This document shows positions 43,566-52,296 of a stretch of DNA of 64,000 nt, one piece after another. The stretch spans positions 62,001 through 126,000 of the forward strand of contig NZ_JNWV01000023.1 of NCBI RefSeq assembly GCF_000716535.1, written 5' to 3'. Below the pieces are notes generated by a model. That model saw only the letters and a program-made list of their open reading frames with translations. It was not told the DNA's origin and ran no database searches. The stretch is from Streptomyces flaveolus (lineage in GTDB: Bacteria; Actinomycetota; Actinomycetes; Streptomycetales; Streptomycetaceae). How positions within the stretch are numbered: position 1 is the first letter of the stretch; every line of letters begins with the position of its first letter. The position numbers and the translations under genes are program-made.

Positions 43566-44768
43566 ATGGTTACTGACATCAAGGGCATCGCCCATGCCGT
43601 CGAGGCTGCCGCCGTCATGAGACTGCTCCCGGCCCGGCCGCGGCTGCTCGCCCTGGGCGAGCCCACGCACGGTGAAGACGCTCTGCTCGACCTGCGCAAC
43701 GAGCTCTTCCGGCAGCTCGTCGAGGAGGAGGGCTACCGGACGATCGCGATCGAGAGCGACTGCATGACGGGTCTGGTGGTGGACGAGTACGTCACCTCGG
43801 GCAAGGGCACTCTCGACGAGGTCATGGAGCGCGGATTCAGCCACGGCTGGGGCACGTCCGCGGCCAACCGGGAGCTCGTTCGCTGGATGCGCGCCCACAA
43901 CGACGGCCGGCCCGCGTCCGAGCGGATCCGCTTCGCCGGTTTCGACGGCCCGCTGGAGATCACCGGAGCCGCGAGTCCCCGGCAGGCCCTCACCGCACTC
44001 CACGAGTACCTCGCGGCCGGGGTGGGCGCGGAACTGCTCCCTTGCACCGCGGAAACGCTCGACCGCCTGCTCGGCGCCGACGACCGGTGGACCGATCCCG
44101 CCGCGATGACGGACCCGGCTCGGTCCGTGGGGCAGTCGGCCGAGGCCGGTCGGCTGCGGCTGCTCGCCGACGATCTGGTGGCGCTGCTCGACGCGCAGAC
44201 GCCGCACCTGATCACGGCGACCTCGCGGGACGAGTGGGACCGGGCGCGTCTGTACGGGCGCACCGCCACCGGCCTGCTGCGCTACCACTACTGGATGGCC
44301 GACACCTCACCGGCCCGCATGACGCGGCTGTGCGCGCTGCGGGACGTGATGATGGCCCACAACCTCCTCGCCCTCGCCGCTCGGGGCCCGGCGCTCCTCC
44401 ACGCCCACAACTCCCATCTCCAGCGGGAGAAGAGCACGATGCGGATGTGGGAGGGACCGGTGGAGTGGTGGGGCGCCGGTGCGTTGGTGAGCGCCCAGCT
44501 CGGCGAGGAGTACGCCTTCGTGGCCACGGCCCTCGGCACGATCCGGCACCAGGGAGTGGACACCCCGCCGCCGGACACCCTCGAAGGGCTCCTGTACGTG
44601 CTTCCGGAGGACCGGTGCGTCATCGACGGCCCACGGCTGGGCACCGCCCTCGGCGACACGCGACCCGCGCCCCGCGTGTCCCCCTGGTTCGGCTACTCCC
44701 CCCTCGATCCGGCCCACCTGGCGAGCACCGACGGCGTCGTCTTCGTCAAGGACGTGCCGCGAAGCTAG
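43566..44768 (+). CDS. Erythromycin esterase family protein
   Basis: A 400-residue Ere-like hydrolase that could open the macrolactone ring. The catalytic region is LALGEPTHGEDALLDLRNELFRQL (Glu32 and His35 in GEPTHG), followed by IAIESD (Glu63). FSHGWGTSAANRELVRWMRAHN and LLHAHNSHLQREK are also present. Many Ere homologues are not active on erythromycin, so resistance is not certain. The ATG at 43566 is 7 nt after TACCGT and lacks a ribosome site. It is divergent from the TioE regulator with a 58-bp gap. Confidence 0.9.
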   Translation: MVTDIKGIAHAVEAAAVMRLLPARPRLLALGEPTHGEDALLDLRNELFRQLVEEEGYRTIAIESDCMTGLVVDEYVTSGKGTLDEVMERGFSHGWGTSAANRELVRWMRAHNDGRPASERIRFAGFDGPLEITGAASPRQALTALHEYLAAGVGAELLPCTAETLDRLLGADDRWTDPAAMTDPARSVGQSAEAGRLRLLADDLVALLDAQTPHLITATSRDEWDRARLYGRTATGLLRYHYWMADTSPARMTRLCALRDVMMAHNLLALAARGPALLHAHNSHLQREKSTMRMWEGPVEWWGAGALVSAQLGEEYAFVATALGTIRHQGVDTPPPDTLEGLLYVLPEDRCVIDGPRLGTALGDTRPAPRVSPWFGYSPLDPAHLASTDGVVFVKDVPRS

Positions 44769-44919
44769 CACCGGACAGGGCGGCGGGCGATCGAGCTTGC
44801 CGCGGACGCGGCTCCCGGCCTTCCGGGCGGCGTGGAGGTCGAGATCGATGTCGCCCGGGTGCACAGCGGGACGCGGCGTGGCACGCGACTCCAGCGGGGT
44901 GCCGTGACAGCCGGTCTCC

Positions 44920-45846
44920 TCACCCTCGGTCCTCGGTGACGCGGATGATCGTGCGGCCGGCGATGCGCTGTTTCGAGGTGAAGGCGGCGACTGCCTCGGC
45001 CAGCGGACGGACCTCGCCGACCCGTATTTTGAGCCGGCCGTCCCGCACTCGCTGGGCGAGGTCGGCGAGGCGTGCGCGGTCGGGTTCCACGACGAAGAAG
45101 AGGGCTCGCCCGTCGTCGGGGCGCACGGTGGGCGGGTGGGCGATGGTGACGAGCGTGCCGCCGGCGCGTACCAGCGCGGCCGAGCGGTCGAGGATGTCGC
45201 CGCCGATCACGTCGAACACGACGTCGACCTGTCCGATGTCCCCCCACCGGTCGGCCTCCAGGTCGAGGAACGCGTGCGCGCCCAGGCCGAGGACGGTGTC
45301 CCGGTCCGCGGAGCGGCCGGAGCCGACCACGCGGGCTCCCGCCTCGTGTGCGAGCTGGACGGCGATCGAGCCGACCGCGCCGGCGGCGCCGTGGATCAGG
45401 ACGGTCTGCCCGGTGACGAGGTCGGCGTGGTCGAACAGGCCCTGCCAGGCGGTCAGTCCGGAGATCGGCAGTGCGGCTGCCGCCGTGTGGTCGACGTCGG
45501 CGGGGAGCGGGGCGAGGTTGCGGGCTTCCACGGCGACGTACTCGGCGAGCGAGCCGTCGCGGGTCCAGTCGGTCAGTCCGAAGACGCGCTGTCCGACGGT
45601 GAGGCCGGTCGTTCCGTAGCCGAGTTCCGTCACCACGCCCGATACCTCGTGGCCGGGCACGCTCGGGGTGCGGTCGCGGCCGGCGCGGTCGGTCCAGCTC
45701 GCGGGCCAGTCGAGCTCTCCTCGGGTGAATCCCGCGGCGTGCACCCGCAGGATGACGTCGTTCTCGGCGGCGTGGGGATGGGGCAGGTCTTCCAGGGTCA
45801 GTCCTGTGATCCCGGCTTCGCGGTCCCGGACGGTGATGGCTCGCAC
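44920..45846 (-). CDS. NADP-dependent zinc-less quinone oxidoreductase (MDR family)
   Basis: A 308-residue medium-chain reductase of the QOR type. The GroES-like part includes LTLEDLPHPHAAENDVILRVHAAGFTRGELDW and PGHEVSGVVTELG; the cofactor motif is HGAAGAVGSIAVQLAHEAGARVVG. No zinc-ligand cysteines are present, as expected for this branch. The GTG at 45846 follows a GAAGGGA site and starts at the domain. It is the last gene of a three-gene minus-strand operon after the HD and MFS genes. Confidence 0.9.
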   Translation of the reverse strand: MRAITVRDREAGITGLTLEDLPHPHAAENDVILRVHAAGFTRGELDWPASWTDRAGRDRTPSVPGHEVSGVVTELGYGTTGLTVGQRVFGLTDWTRDGSLAEYVAVEARNLAPLPADVDHTAAAALPISGLTAWQGLFDHADLVTGQTVLIHGAAGAVGSIAVQLAHEAGARVVGSGRSADRDTVLGLGAHAFLDLEADRWGDIGQVDVVFDVIGGDILDRSAALVRAGGTLVTIAHPPTVRPDDGRALFFVVEPDRARLADLAQRVRDGRLKIRVGEVRPLAEAVAAFTSKQRIAGRTIIRVTEDRG

Positions 45847-45886
45847 GAGCAATCCCTTCGTGGTGTGTGGTGAGTGGTGGAGGACG

Positions 45887-47275
45887 TCAGCCAATCCTCG
45901 GCGGGGAACCGTCGCCGTTCGGGGGTGAGCGATGTGCGACGGCCGGCCCCGCCTGACCGGACCGGCCGGCGCAGGCGGTGAGAGCGTCGGCACCGCGCGG
46001 GGATCCGGCGTCGCGCCCCGTGGGCCCGCCGGTCCGTGACCGGGCCGTGTGGACCAGTGCGAGCAGCGACAGGGAGCCGACGAACGCGACGTAGAGAAAA
46101 CTTGTGGTCCTCAAACCCCATGCCGGTGCCAGGAGGCCGGCCGCGAGGGCGGGAAGACTCAGCGCCGCGTAGCTGACGACGTACACGGCGGAGAAGACCT
46201 CCGAGCGTGACCGCGCGGTGGTGACCTCGCCGATGGCGCGGAGATTTCCGTTGTACGTCAGGCCGACCCCCGCCCCCGCCACGACGGCCCCGCACGCGTA
46301 GACGACCGGGGAAGGCAGGGCGATGGCCACGGCCAGTCCTGCCGATCCCAGGGTCAGGAGGACCGCGCCCAGCAGTGTGGCCCGCCGCACCGTGTGCCGG
46401 GCGGACCACATGCCGCCCACACCACCGGCGAGGAACAGGGCGGCGATGTCGAGCCCGCCTGCGGCTCCCCAGGTGACGTGGAGGACACCTGCGACGACGG
46501 ACGGGGTCAGGGCGAGGAACAGCCCTGTGACGGACCAGCCCGCCACGAGGGCGGGTACGGCGGCCAGGAACCGGTGCCGGGAGCCGTACGGGATCCGCAC
46601 CCGCGGGCGGAGCCGGATCGGCTCGCCGGCCGGCGGTGCGACCGTCTCGGGCATGTACCACACCGCCACCGCGAGGAGCAGGAAGACGCAAGTGAGGGCC
46701 GAGAAGACGTACGTGTCCGGGTGGGCGACCGACTGGACCAGCAGTCCGACGACAGCGGCGCCGGCGGCCAGGCCCACGCTCGTCCCCACCGCCGTCACCG
46801 TGGTCCCCGCATGCGGGCGTCTCGCCGAGGAGAAGTCGACCAGCCCGGCGGCCAGCCCGCCGATGGCGGTTCCGGTGGCGACGCCCTGCACCGTCCGTGC
46901 GATCACCAGGGACAGGACACCGCCGGCCGTCCAGAAGATCGCCGTACTGGCCGCCGCCAGCAGGAGCGCGGCGAGCAGCACCGGACGGCGTCCCAGACGG
47001 TCGCTCACCGGCCCCAGGGTCAGCAGGGCTCCGAGGAGCCCCACGACGTACACGGCGAAGACGACCGTCACCATGGTGACGGAGAAGTCCCAGCGTTCCC
47101 GGTACAGCGGGTAGATCGGTGAGGGTGCGCTCGCGGTCGCCATCAGTACGACGGTGGTGACCGTCAGCACGCTGAAGGCGGCGCGTCGGCTCAGACGACG
47201 CGGGGTGCGGCGAGTACGCGGCGGCTGCGTCGGTTCGTCCCCGGCCGCTGCGGGGTCACCGCGGCCAGGCAGCAT
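45887..47275 (-). CDS. MFS transporter
   Basis: A 462-residue major facilitator protein, likely 12 membrane helices. The loop 2-3 signature is GPVSDRLGRRPVLL, and helix 4 has ARTVQGVATGTAIGGL. A Pro/Gly-rich C-terminal tail of about 45 residues follows the last helix. The type (drug efflux or solute uptake) cannot be decided, though MFS genes next to GlxA-type regulators are often efflux pumps. The ATG at 47275 lies inside the end of the HD gene (20-bp overlap), so the two are translationally coupled. Confidence 0.92.
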   Translation of the reverse strand: MLPGRGDPAAAGDEPTQPPRTRRTPRRLSRRAAFSVLTVTTVVLMATASAPSPIYPLYRERWDFSVTMVTVVFAVYVVGLLGALLTLGPVSDRLGRRPVLLAALLLAAASTAIFWTAGGVLSLVIARTVQGVATGTAIGGLAAGLVDFSSARRPHAGTTVTAVGTSVGLAAGAAVVGLLVQSVAHPDTYVFSALTCVFLLLAVAVWYMPETVAPPAGEPIRLRPRVRIPYGSRHRFLAAVPALVAGWSVTGLFLALTPSVVAGVLHVTWGAAGGLDIAALFLAGGVGGMWSARHTVRRATLLGAVLLTLGSAGLAVAIALPSPVVYACGAVVAGAGVGLTYNGNLRAIGEVTTARSRSEVFSAVYVVSYAALSLPALAAGLLAPAWGLRTTSFLYVAFVGSLSLLALVHTARSRTGGPTGRDAGSPRGADALTACAGRSGQAGPAVAHRSPPNGDGSPPRIG

Positions 47276-47894
47276 TGTTGATGCGCTCGACCATGGAAAC
47301 ACGGCGGAAGCCGGGGACGAAGTGTTCCAGGATGTCCGCGTTCATGGTGCCGTAGGTGGTGTCCGGACGGTCCTTGAGACCGTCGAGGAATGCCTGAAGG
47401 AACTCCTTCTTGAAATCCCCTCGCGGATGCGCGGCGACGATTTCGTCCATCTGATCGCCTTCCAGTCTGTCCATCCCCCAGCCGATCGCGTCCGTCAGCA
47501 CGCCGTAGGTCGTGGCAGCGATCTCGGGGCCCAGCCGTCCGGGGATCCCCGGCGTGGTGTGCAGGGCGATCGCCATCCAGACCACCTCGGCGGCGCTCTC
47601 GGAGAATCCGCGGTCGAGCAGGAACTTGCGGGCGTGGTCGGCGCCGTCCACCTCGAAACGCTGTTCCGTTTCGGAGAACGGGATCAGAAGGCCCGCGTCG
47701 TGGAACATCGCGGAGATGTAGAGCAGCTCGGGATCGGGCCGGAGGTCCAGCGCACGGGCGTGGAGGGTGCCGAAGAGGAATACCCGCCGGGAGTGGTGGA
47801 AGATCAGCGGATTCGTCCGTTCCCGGAGAAATTCCGTCGCCTCCGCGACAGCCGAGGTCTCGGGTATTTCCACGCCTGCGATGATGTCGGTCAT
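47256..47894 (-). CDS. HD domain-containing metal-dependent hydrolase
   Basis: A 212-residue HD-domain protein. Metal ligands are expected at His33 or His34 (IFHHSRRVFLFG), His65-Asp66 (SAMFHDAGLL) and later residues of the VWMAIALHTTPG helix. This short form resembles cyanamide hydratase-like and other small-molecule HD hydrolases more than nucleotide phosphatases. It is the first gene of the HD/MFS/oxidoreductase operon and is divergent from the GlxA-type regulator 135 bp away. Confidence 0.88.
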   Translation of the reverse strand: MTDIIAGVEIPETSAVAEATEFLRERTNPLIFHHSRRVFLFGTLHARALDLRPDPELLYISAMFHDAGLLIPFSETEQRFEVDGADHARKFLLDRGFSESAAEVVWMAIALHTTPGIPGRLGPEIAATTYGVLTDAIGWGMDRLEGDQMDEIVAAHPRGDFKKEFLQAFLDGLKDRPDTTYGTMNADILEHFVPGFRRVSMVERINNAAWPR

Positions 47895-48029
47895 GATGTC
47901 CGTGCTTTCCGGTGCGTTGTGCTACGAGTGGACCGTGTGTCCGTTCTCCACGGTGCCGACCATGCGGCCTCCGGCGCCGCCTCGGTACGGCCATGAACCA
48001 CTCGAATCCAGTCACCTCAGGATGGCTCT

Positions 48030-49004
48030 GTGAGCTCCGACACGCATCGCGTAGCGATCCTCGTCTACGACGGGGTCAAACTGCTGGACGTCGTCGGCCC
48101 CGCCGAGGTTTTCGGGGAAGCGAACCTCCTCGGTGCCGACTACGGCATCGCCCTGGTGTCGACGACGGGTGCGGACGTCGTCTCCTCGATGGGCATGCGG
48201 ATCGCCGTCGACGGCAGCGCCGCCACGGAGCCGGACCCTGACACTTTCCTGGTGCCGGGTGGAGACGTCTACCCCAGAACCCCGGTCACGCGCGATCTGG
48301 TCGAAGCCGCCAGGGATCTGGCGGCCCGTTCCGGCCGGGTCGCCTCCGTGTGCTCCGGTGCCTTCGTCCTGGGCGCGACGGGCCTCCTCGACGGCAAACG
48401 GGCGACCACCCACTGGAAGATCGCGAACCAACTCGCCGCCCGGCACCCGAAGACCCGCGTCGAACCCGACGCCATCTACGTCCGGGACGGCACGACGTAC
48501 ACCTCGGCGGGAGTCACCGCCGGCATCGACCTGGCGCTCGCTCTCGTCGAGGAGGACCACGGCCCCGACGTCAGCCGGGAGGTGGCCCGGTCCCTGGTGG
48601 TCTACCTGCAACGGGCGGGCGGCCAGTCGCAGTTCTCCGCTCCCCTGCAGGGGCCGCCGCCCCGGTCGCCCGCCCTGCGCAGGGTCGTCGACCTGGTCAC
48701 CGCGGATCCCGCCGGCAACCACTCCCTCACCGAACTCGCCAGGCATCTCAACCTCAGTACGCGTCACCTCACCAGGCTGTTCCGGGAGGAACTGGGCACC
48801 ACGCCGGCCCGGTACGTCGAGTCGATCCGGTTCGACATCGCGAAGTCGCTGCTCGACCAGGGGTACACCGCGACGCAGGCGGCGTCCTTGGCCGGCTTCC
48901 CCAGTTACGAGAGTCTCCGCCGCGTCTTCACACGGGAGTTGTCCATCTCCCCTGCCGCCTACCAGCGCCGGTTCGCCACCGCCCGCCGCGCGCAGGCCGA
49001 GTAG
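48030..49004 (+). CDS. GlxA-type AraC family transcriptional regulator
   Basis: A 324-residue regulator. A DJ-1/PfpI domain (about 5-165; VAILVYDGVKLLDVVGPAEVF, LVPGGDVYP, VCSGAFVLGATGLLDGKRATTHW) with a cysteine at the elbow is followed by two AraC HTH motifs (LTELARHLNLSTRHLTRLFREELG; ATQAASLAGFPSYESLRRVFTRELSISPAAYQRRF). The start is GTG at 48030. It is divergent from the HD/MFS/oxidoreductase operon and is the most likely regulator of it. It is a paralogue of the regulator at 28598 but retains the cysteine that the other lacks. Confidence 0.93.
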   Translation: MSSDTHRVAILVYDGVKLLDVVGPAEVFGEANLLGADYGIALVSTTGADVVSSMGMRIAVDGSAATEPDPDTFLVPGGDVYPRTPVTRDLVEAARDLAARSGRVASVCSGAFVLGATGLLDGKRATTHWKIANQLAARHPKTRVEPDAIYVRDGTTYTSAGVTAGIDLALALVEEDHGPDVSREVARSLVVYLQRAGGQSQFSAPLQGPPPRSPALRRVVDLVTADPAGNHSLTELARHLNLSTRHLTRLFREELGTTPARYVESIRFDIAKSLLDQGYTATQAASLAGFPSYESLRRVFTRELSISPAAYQRRFATARRAQAE

Positions 49005-49312
49005 CGTCCGCCGGGCGACGCCGGTGGAGGCGGCCCGGCGACGCTGGCGGGGGCCCGGTGGAGATGCCCCCGGCGGCGCCGGCGGGGGGCCGGTGGTGCC
49101 GACGGGGGTGTCCAGGCGGCGCATCGCGGTCGCCGTGCCCAGTCGGTGGTCGTCGACCCTGAGGGGCGAGACACCCATGTGGTTGACGATTGAACAAAGT
49201 CGTTTAAGATTCACCTACCGCGTCGGACGGCGCGCCCGCACGGCACCTGTACCCAGGTGAGCTGCGTCCGCCACGGCGCACCACACGCATACTCAGGATC
49301 GGAGACGACTCC
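49005..49312. other. Leader and promoter region of wrbA
   Basis: The first about 140 bp after the regulator are Gly/Pro-type GC-rich DNA without a supported gene. The promoter at 49183-49210 is the only clear element; it leaves an untranslated leader of about 95 nt before the wrbA ATG. Confidence 0.4.
49183..49210 (+). promoter_or_regulatory. wrbA promoter with overlapping operator candidate
   Basis: A -35-like TTGACG (49183-49188) and a -10-like TAAGAT (49205-49210) are separated by 16 bp. Inside lies a near-perfect 6-6-6 inverted repeat, TTGAAC (49190-49195), six bases, GTTTAA (49202-49207), with one mismatch. It is positioned to block the promoter when bound. The arrangement is typical for redox-responsive repressors before quinone reductase genes, but no such regulator adjoins. 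Confidence 0.55.
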
Positions 49313-49927
49313 ATGACCACCCCTGTCCGCCTCGCCGTCATCTACTACTCCTCCACCGGCTTCTCGGCCGAGATCGCCAAGGAGATCTCGGATGCGGCCG
49401 AGAAGGCGGGCGCCGAGGTGCGCCTGCTGAAGGCCGCCGAGCTGGCTCCGGAGGCCGCCATCGCGTCCAACGAGGCGTGGGCGGCCCACGCCGCGGAGAG
49501 CGCGGGCGTGCCCGAGGCCACGACCGCCGACGTCGAGTGGGCGGACGCGATCGTCTTCGGCACCCCGACCCGCTTCGGCAACATCTCGTCCCAGCTCAAG
49601 CAGTTCATCGACACCCTCGGCGGCCTGTGGGCGCAGGGCAAGCTGGCCAACAAGGTCTACAGCGGCTTCGTGACCACCGCCACCGCGCACGGCGGCCAGG
49701 AGTCCACGCTGCTCGCCCTGTACAACTCCATCCACCACTTCGGCGGGATCATCGTGTCCCCCGGCTACACCGACCCCGTCAAGTTCATCGACGGCAACCC
49801 GTACGGCACCTCGCACGTCGACGCCCAGGGCAACAACCCGGTCGGCGAGCAGACCCGCAACGCGGCCCGTCACCAGGCCGAGCGCGTGGTCCAGGTCGCC
49901 GCCGCCCTGAAGGCCGGCCTCGCCTGA
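49313..49927 (+). CDS. wrbA: NAD(P)H:quinone oxidoreductase, WrbA family flavoprotein
   Basis: A 204-residue flavodoxin-like FMN protein reducing quinones by two electrons. The FMN phosphate loop is YYSSTGFSAEIAKEI, and further cofactor-loop motifs are FGTPTRFGNISSQLKQFIDTLGGLW and TATAHGGQESTLLALYNSIHHFGGIIV. The ATG at 49313 is 9 nt after GGAG. It has its own promoter and a strong terminator pair, so it is a single-gene unit. Its place next to a likely aromatic-compound module may be meaningful. Confidence 0.94.
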   Translation: MTTPVRLAVIYYSSTGFSAEIAKEISDAAEKAGAEVRLLKAAELAPEAAIASNEAWAAHAAESAGVPEATTADVEWADAIVFGTPTRFGNISSQLKQFIDTLGGLWAQGKLANKVYSGFVTTATAHGGQESTLLALYNSIHHFGGIIVSPGYTDPVKFIDGNPYGTSHVDAQGNNPVGEQTRNAARHQAERVVQVAAALKAGLA

Positions 49928-50009
49928 CACACCTGACGCGCGGCTCGCCAGGTGTGAGTGCCGCGCGCGACCGGGCGTTCCTTCCGGAGATGTTCCGGAA
50001 GGAACGCCC
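49928..50009 (+). terminator. Double hairpin after wrbA
   Basis: The first hairpin pairs CACACCTG (49928-49935) with CAGGTGTG (49949-49956). The second is very strong: a perfect 16-bp stem, GGGCGTTCCTTCCGGA (49973-49988) with its complement at 49994-50009, and a 5-nt loop GATGT. No T run follows. The position directly after the stop codon supports transcription termination. Confidence 0.8.
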
Positions 50010-50448
50010 GCACGTTGTGATCTCTGCCTGTTGTACGGCGCGTGGGAGTGAACACGCGCCGCCGTGCCGCCTGCGGCAGGTTTGCCGGACGGTGGTCTCT
50101 CGCGTTGAGCCGCGGCGATCAGGCGTCGGTCGCGGAGCGTGGGCCGGTGCGAGCACGCACGCCCGAGCGCCGCGCTCGTCGTTGCGCTCGTGGTCGCGCT
50201 CGTCGTTGCGCTCCCGGACGCCGGTACGGGTGGGCCCCGGGCCACGGTGCCGTCCAGTCTCCGCCGCGGCCGACCGGCGTACGAGCGGTCACCGCCGTGA
50301 CGTCCCTGGTGGTCCCTGACTCGGGAGTGCCGTGCATCCCCGGTCCACCCCGGGGGGCGCTCCCCCGACTTCGCGTAGGGTGCTGGTGCGGCGGGGTGCG
50401 GATACGCGACCCGGCTCCGACTGGCCCTGTGTGTCGGGAAGGGATGAA
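50010..50448. other. Region between wrbA terminator and TetR gene
   Basis: About 440 bp without a supported gene. It contains a 19-bp direct repeat (50171-50189 and 50195-50213). Near the end, a GAAGGGATG sequence provides the ribosome site of the TetR gene. The promoter of that gene was not resolved. Confidence 0.4.
50171..50213. repeat. 19-bp direct repeat in two copies
   Basis: CGCGCTCGTCGTTGCGCTC occurs exactly at 50171-50189 and again at 50195-50213, separated by 5 bp. It is non-coding and has no evident function; it may be slippage-prone. Confidence 0.75.
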
Positions 50449-51135
50449 ATGGCGAAGGCGAGGACGACGCGTTCCGATGGGCGAGCCGACGAGCGCGGAG
50501 GGCGCTCGCGCGCGGAGCAGGCGGCGCCTGCGAGCGGCCGGCCCCGGGATCCGGCGATCGAGGAGGCGATCATCCAGGCCACGCGCAAGCGACTGGCCAC
50601 GGATGGCTACGCGTCCATGACGATCGGGGACATCGTCGCCGACGCCGGTGTCACCCGGCCGACCCTGTACCGGCGTTGGGCCAACAAGTACGACCTCGTC
50701 ATCGACGCCCTGGAATATGGTCTGCGCAAGCAGCGCGAGGCCTACCCCCCGCTGGACATGGACCAGTTGGCCCCGCGCGAGGCGCTCGTCGAGGCGGTGC
50801 GCCGTCTCGACCCGCGCTATCACAACGAACGGGCCATGGCCCTGCACGGCAACTTCATGGCCGAGGTGGAACGGGTGCCGGGTCTGCTGGAGCAGCTCCG
50901 GGAACACGGCGTACGGCCGCGCTGCGAGGAACTGCTGATGACGCTCGTCTCGCTGCAGCGCCGGGGAGCCGTGCGCGAGGACGTCGACCTGGACATGGTC
51001 GTCACCCTGTGTTTCGGTGGCTACTTCGCCGACTACCTGCGGACCGGCCGGGACGTGCCGGCCGACTTCGCCGAGCGGGTCGTCGCAGCGATCTGGCCCA
51101 CGCTCGCCGTGGACGGGGAGAATCACTCCGCCTGA
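50449..51135 (+). CDS. TetR/AcrR family transcriptional regulator
   Basis: A 228-residue repressor. After a basic, disordered N-terminal extension of about 35 residues, the HTH reads IEEAIIQATRKRLATDGYASMTIGDIVADAGVTRPTLYRRWANKYDLVIDAL. The C-terminal domain matches the TetR_C class associated with such RRW-type HTHs. The ATG at 50449 follows a GGGAAGGGATG site. It lies 48 bp before a 21-bp operator that also occurs before the isochorismatase/FUSC operon, so it is the probable regulator of both. Confidence 0.92.
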   Translation: MAKARTTRSDGRADERGGRSRAEQAAPASGRPRDPAIEEAIIQATRKRLATDGYASMTIGDIVADAGVTRPTLYRRWANKYDLVIDALEYGLRKQREAYPPLDMDQLAPREALVEAVRRLDPRYHNERAMALHGNFMAEVERVPGLLEQLREHGVRPRCEELLMTLVSLQRRGAVREDVDLDMVVTLCFGGYFADYLRTGRDVPADFAERVVAAIWPTLAVDGENHSA

Positions 51136-51183
51136 GGAAGATCTTTCGGTGTCTCCCGGCTGAGCTCCGCCGTAGCAGCTTTC

Positions 51184-51204
51184 ATTACAGCTATTGACTG
51201 TAAT
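51184..51204. promoter_or_regulatory. Operator copy 1 upstream of DUF4863 gene
   Basis: ATTACAG (51184-51190) and CTGTAAT (51198-51204) are a perfect 7-7-7 inverted repeat around CTATTGA. It lies 59 bp before the DUF4863 start, just after the TetR gene. Operator copy 2 at 55223-55243 shares TTAC, then TGACTGTAA at the same spacing. Confidence 0.75.
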
Positions 51205-51263
51205 CAAAGCGGGAGAGATGGTTGTCGAGTCAGAGCCCGTGGCGACACGAGAGGACCCCACGC

Positions 51264-51797
51264 ATGAGCGAGGACAGCCGCAAGGCGCTGATCGAGCGCA
51301 GCATCCCGTTCCTGGCCGAGGTGAGGAACCGCACGGCCGGCAAGGACCTGGAGAGCTGGCTGAACACCACCTACGGTCCCGCGAGCGAGCTCTACCAGGA
51401 CTTGGCGCGCCTGATCAGGATCGGTGTCCTGCTGGAGGGCTGGGCGGCGAACGTCGAGGTCGACGGTCCTCGCTACCGCCGCAGCCGCATCGCCGAACCG
51501 ACCGAGGAGACGCACTACTTCAGCATCACCGCCGTGTACATGGACAGCGTCGAGCGCTACCGGGGCCAGTACCACGCGCACCCCTACGGCGAGCTGAACC
51601 TGGTCGTCCCGATCGACCCCGGAGCCGAACTGGCGGGACCGAACGGCTGGCAGGGACCGGGCTGGACCGCGCCCGCCCCGGGCAGCCACCACTACCCCGA
51701 GGTGCGCGGAGGCGCGCTGATCGCCCTCTTCTACCTCCCCGCCGGACGCATCTCCTACGACATCCGTCCTTCCCGGTCCGCCGGTGCCGCCGCGTAG
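51264..51797 (+). CDS. DUF4863 family protein (4-hydroxylaminobenzoate lyase-like)
   Basis: A 177-residue cytoplasmic protein with a cupin-like C-terminal half. The distinctive parts are DLESWLNTTYGPASELYQDLARLIRIGVLLEGWAAN, then HYFSITAVYMDSVERYRGQYHAHPYGELNLVVPIDPGAEL, and HHYPEVRGGALIALFYLPAGRISYDI. To my knowledge DUF4863 includes PnbB, which converts 4-hydroxylaminobenzoate to protocatechuate and ammonia; the His residues in YHAHPYGE could bind metal. The reaction here is inferred. The ATG at 51264 is chosen because similarity begins there. A palindromic operator precedes it and a TetR gene is upstream. Confidence 0.78.
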   Translation: MSEDSRKALIERSIPFLAEVRNRTAGKDLESWLNTTYGPASELYQDLARLIRIGVLLEGWAANVEVDGPRYRRSRIAEPTEETHYFSITAVYMDSVERYRGQYHAHPYGELNLVVPIDPGAELAGPNGWQGPGWTAPAPGSHHYPEVRGGALIALFYLPAGRISYDIRPSRSAGAAA

Positions 51798-51871
51798 GAC
51801 GGTTCCGGAAGAAGGCTTACAGTTCCGCGGCCGGCGCGACGCGGACCAGGTGTGGGGCGGTTTCCCGCTCC

Positions 51872-52215
51872 TCAGTCCTCGCCGAGGCGCTCCCGGAGCA
51901 GGTCAAGCACCTCGGTCTGCACGGCGGGCGCGAGCTTCGTGGCCAGCCACAACAGCTGAATGGCGCCCCGCAGGCGGTACGCGCGTACGTCCACGCCGGC
52001 GGCGCTCATGGCCCGGACGTACTGCTCGCCCTCGTCACGCAGCGGGTCCAGTCCCGCGGTGATCACGGTCGCGGCCGGCAGGCCGCTCAGGTCGGCCGTC
52101 AGTGCCCGGTGCCGCACGCGGGTCGGTGCGGTCGGCCACGTCCGGCACGTAGCACTCGGCGTACCAGTCGAGGACGTCGGTGGTAAGGACGTACCCCTCC
52201 CCAGTTCACGTCGGG
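51872..52215 (-). pseudogene. C-terminal relic of an alpha/beta hydrolase (lipase/esterase fold-3)
   Basis: Two minus-strand frames must be joined. GYVLTTDVLDWYAECYVPDVADRTDPRAAP (about 52110-52205) continues as LSGLPAATVITAGLDPLRDEGEQYVRAMSAAGVDVRAYRLRGAIQLLWL (about 51930-52095), ending at 51872. This is the second half of HSL-type esterases including the Asp of GLDPLRDEG. The catalytic HGG and GDSAGG regions are absent and the usual His segment (G-x-x-HGF) is altered to GAIQLLWL. The gene is dead. Confidence 0.7.
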
Positions 52216-52296
52216 TGGACGTGTCGGCCTGGGGCGGAGGCACACGCGTCAGAAGTCGCCGTGAACGGACATGGCACGGGCTGAGGCGTACCCGTC

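Noticed and set aside
49005..49180. Extension of the GlxA regulator or a separate short gene
   Set aside because: The regulator ends normally at 49004 and following frames are low-complexity Gly/Pro/Arg sequence.
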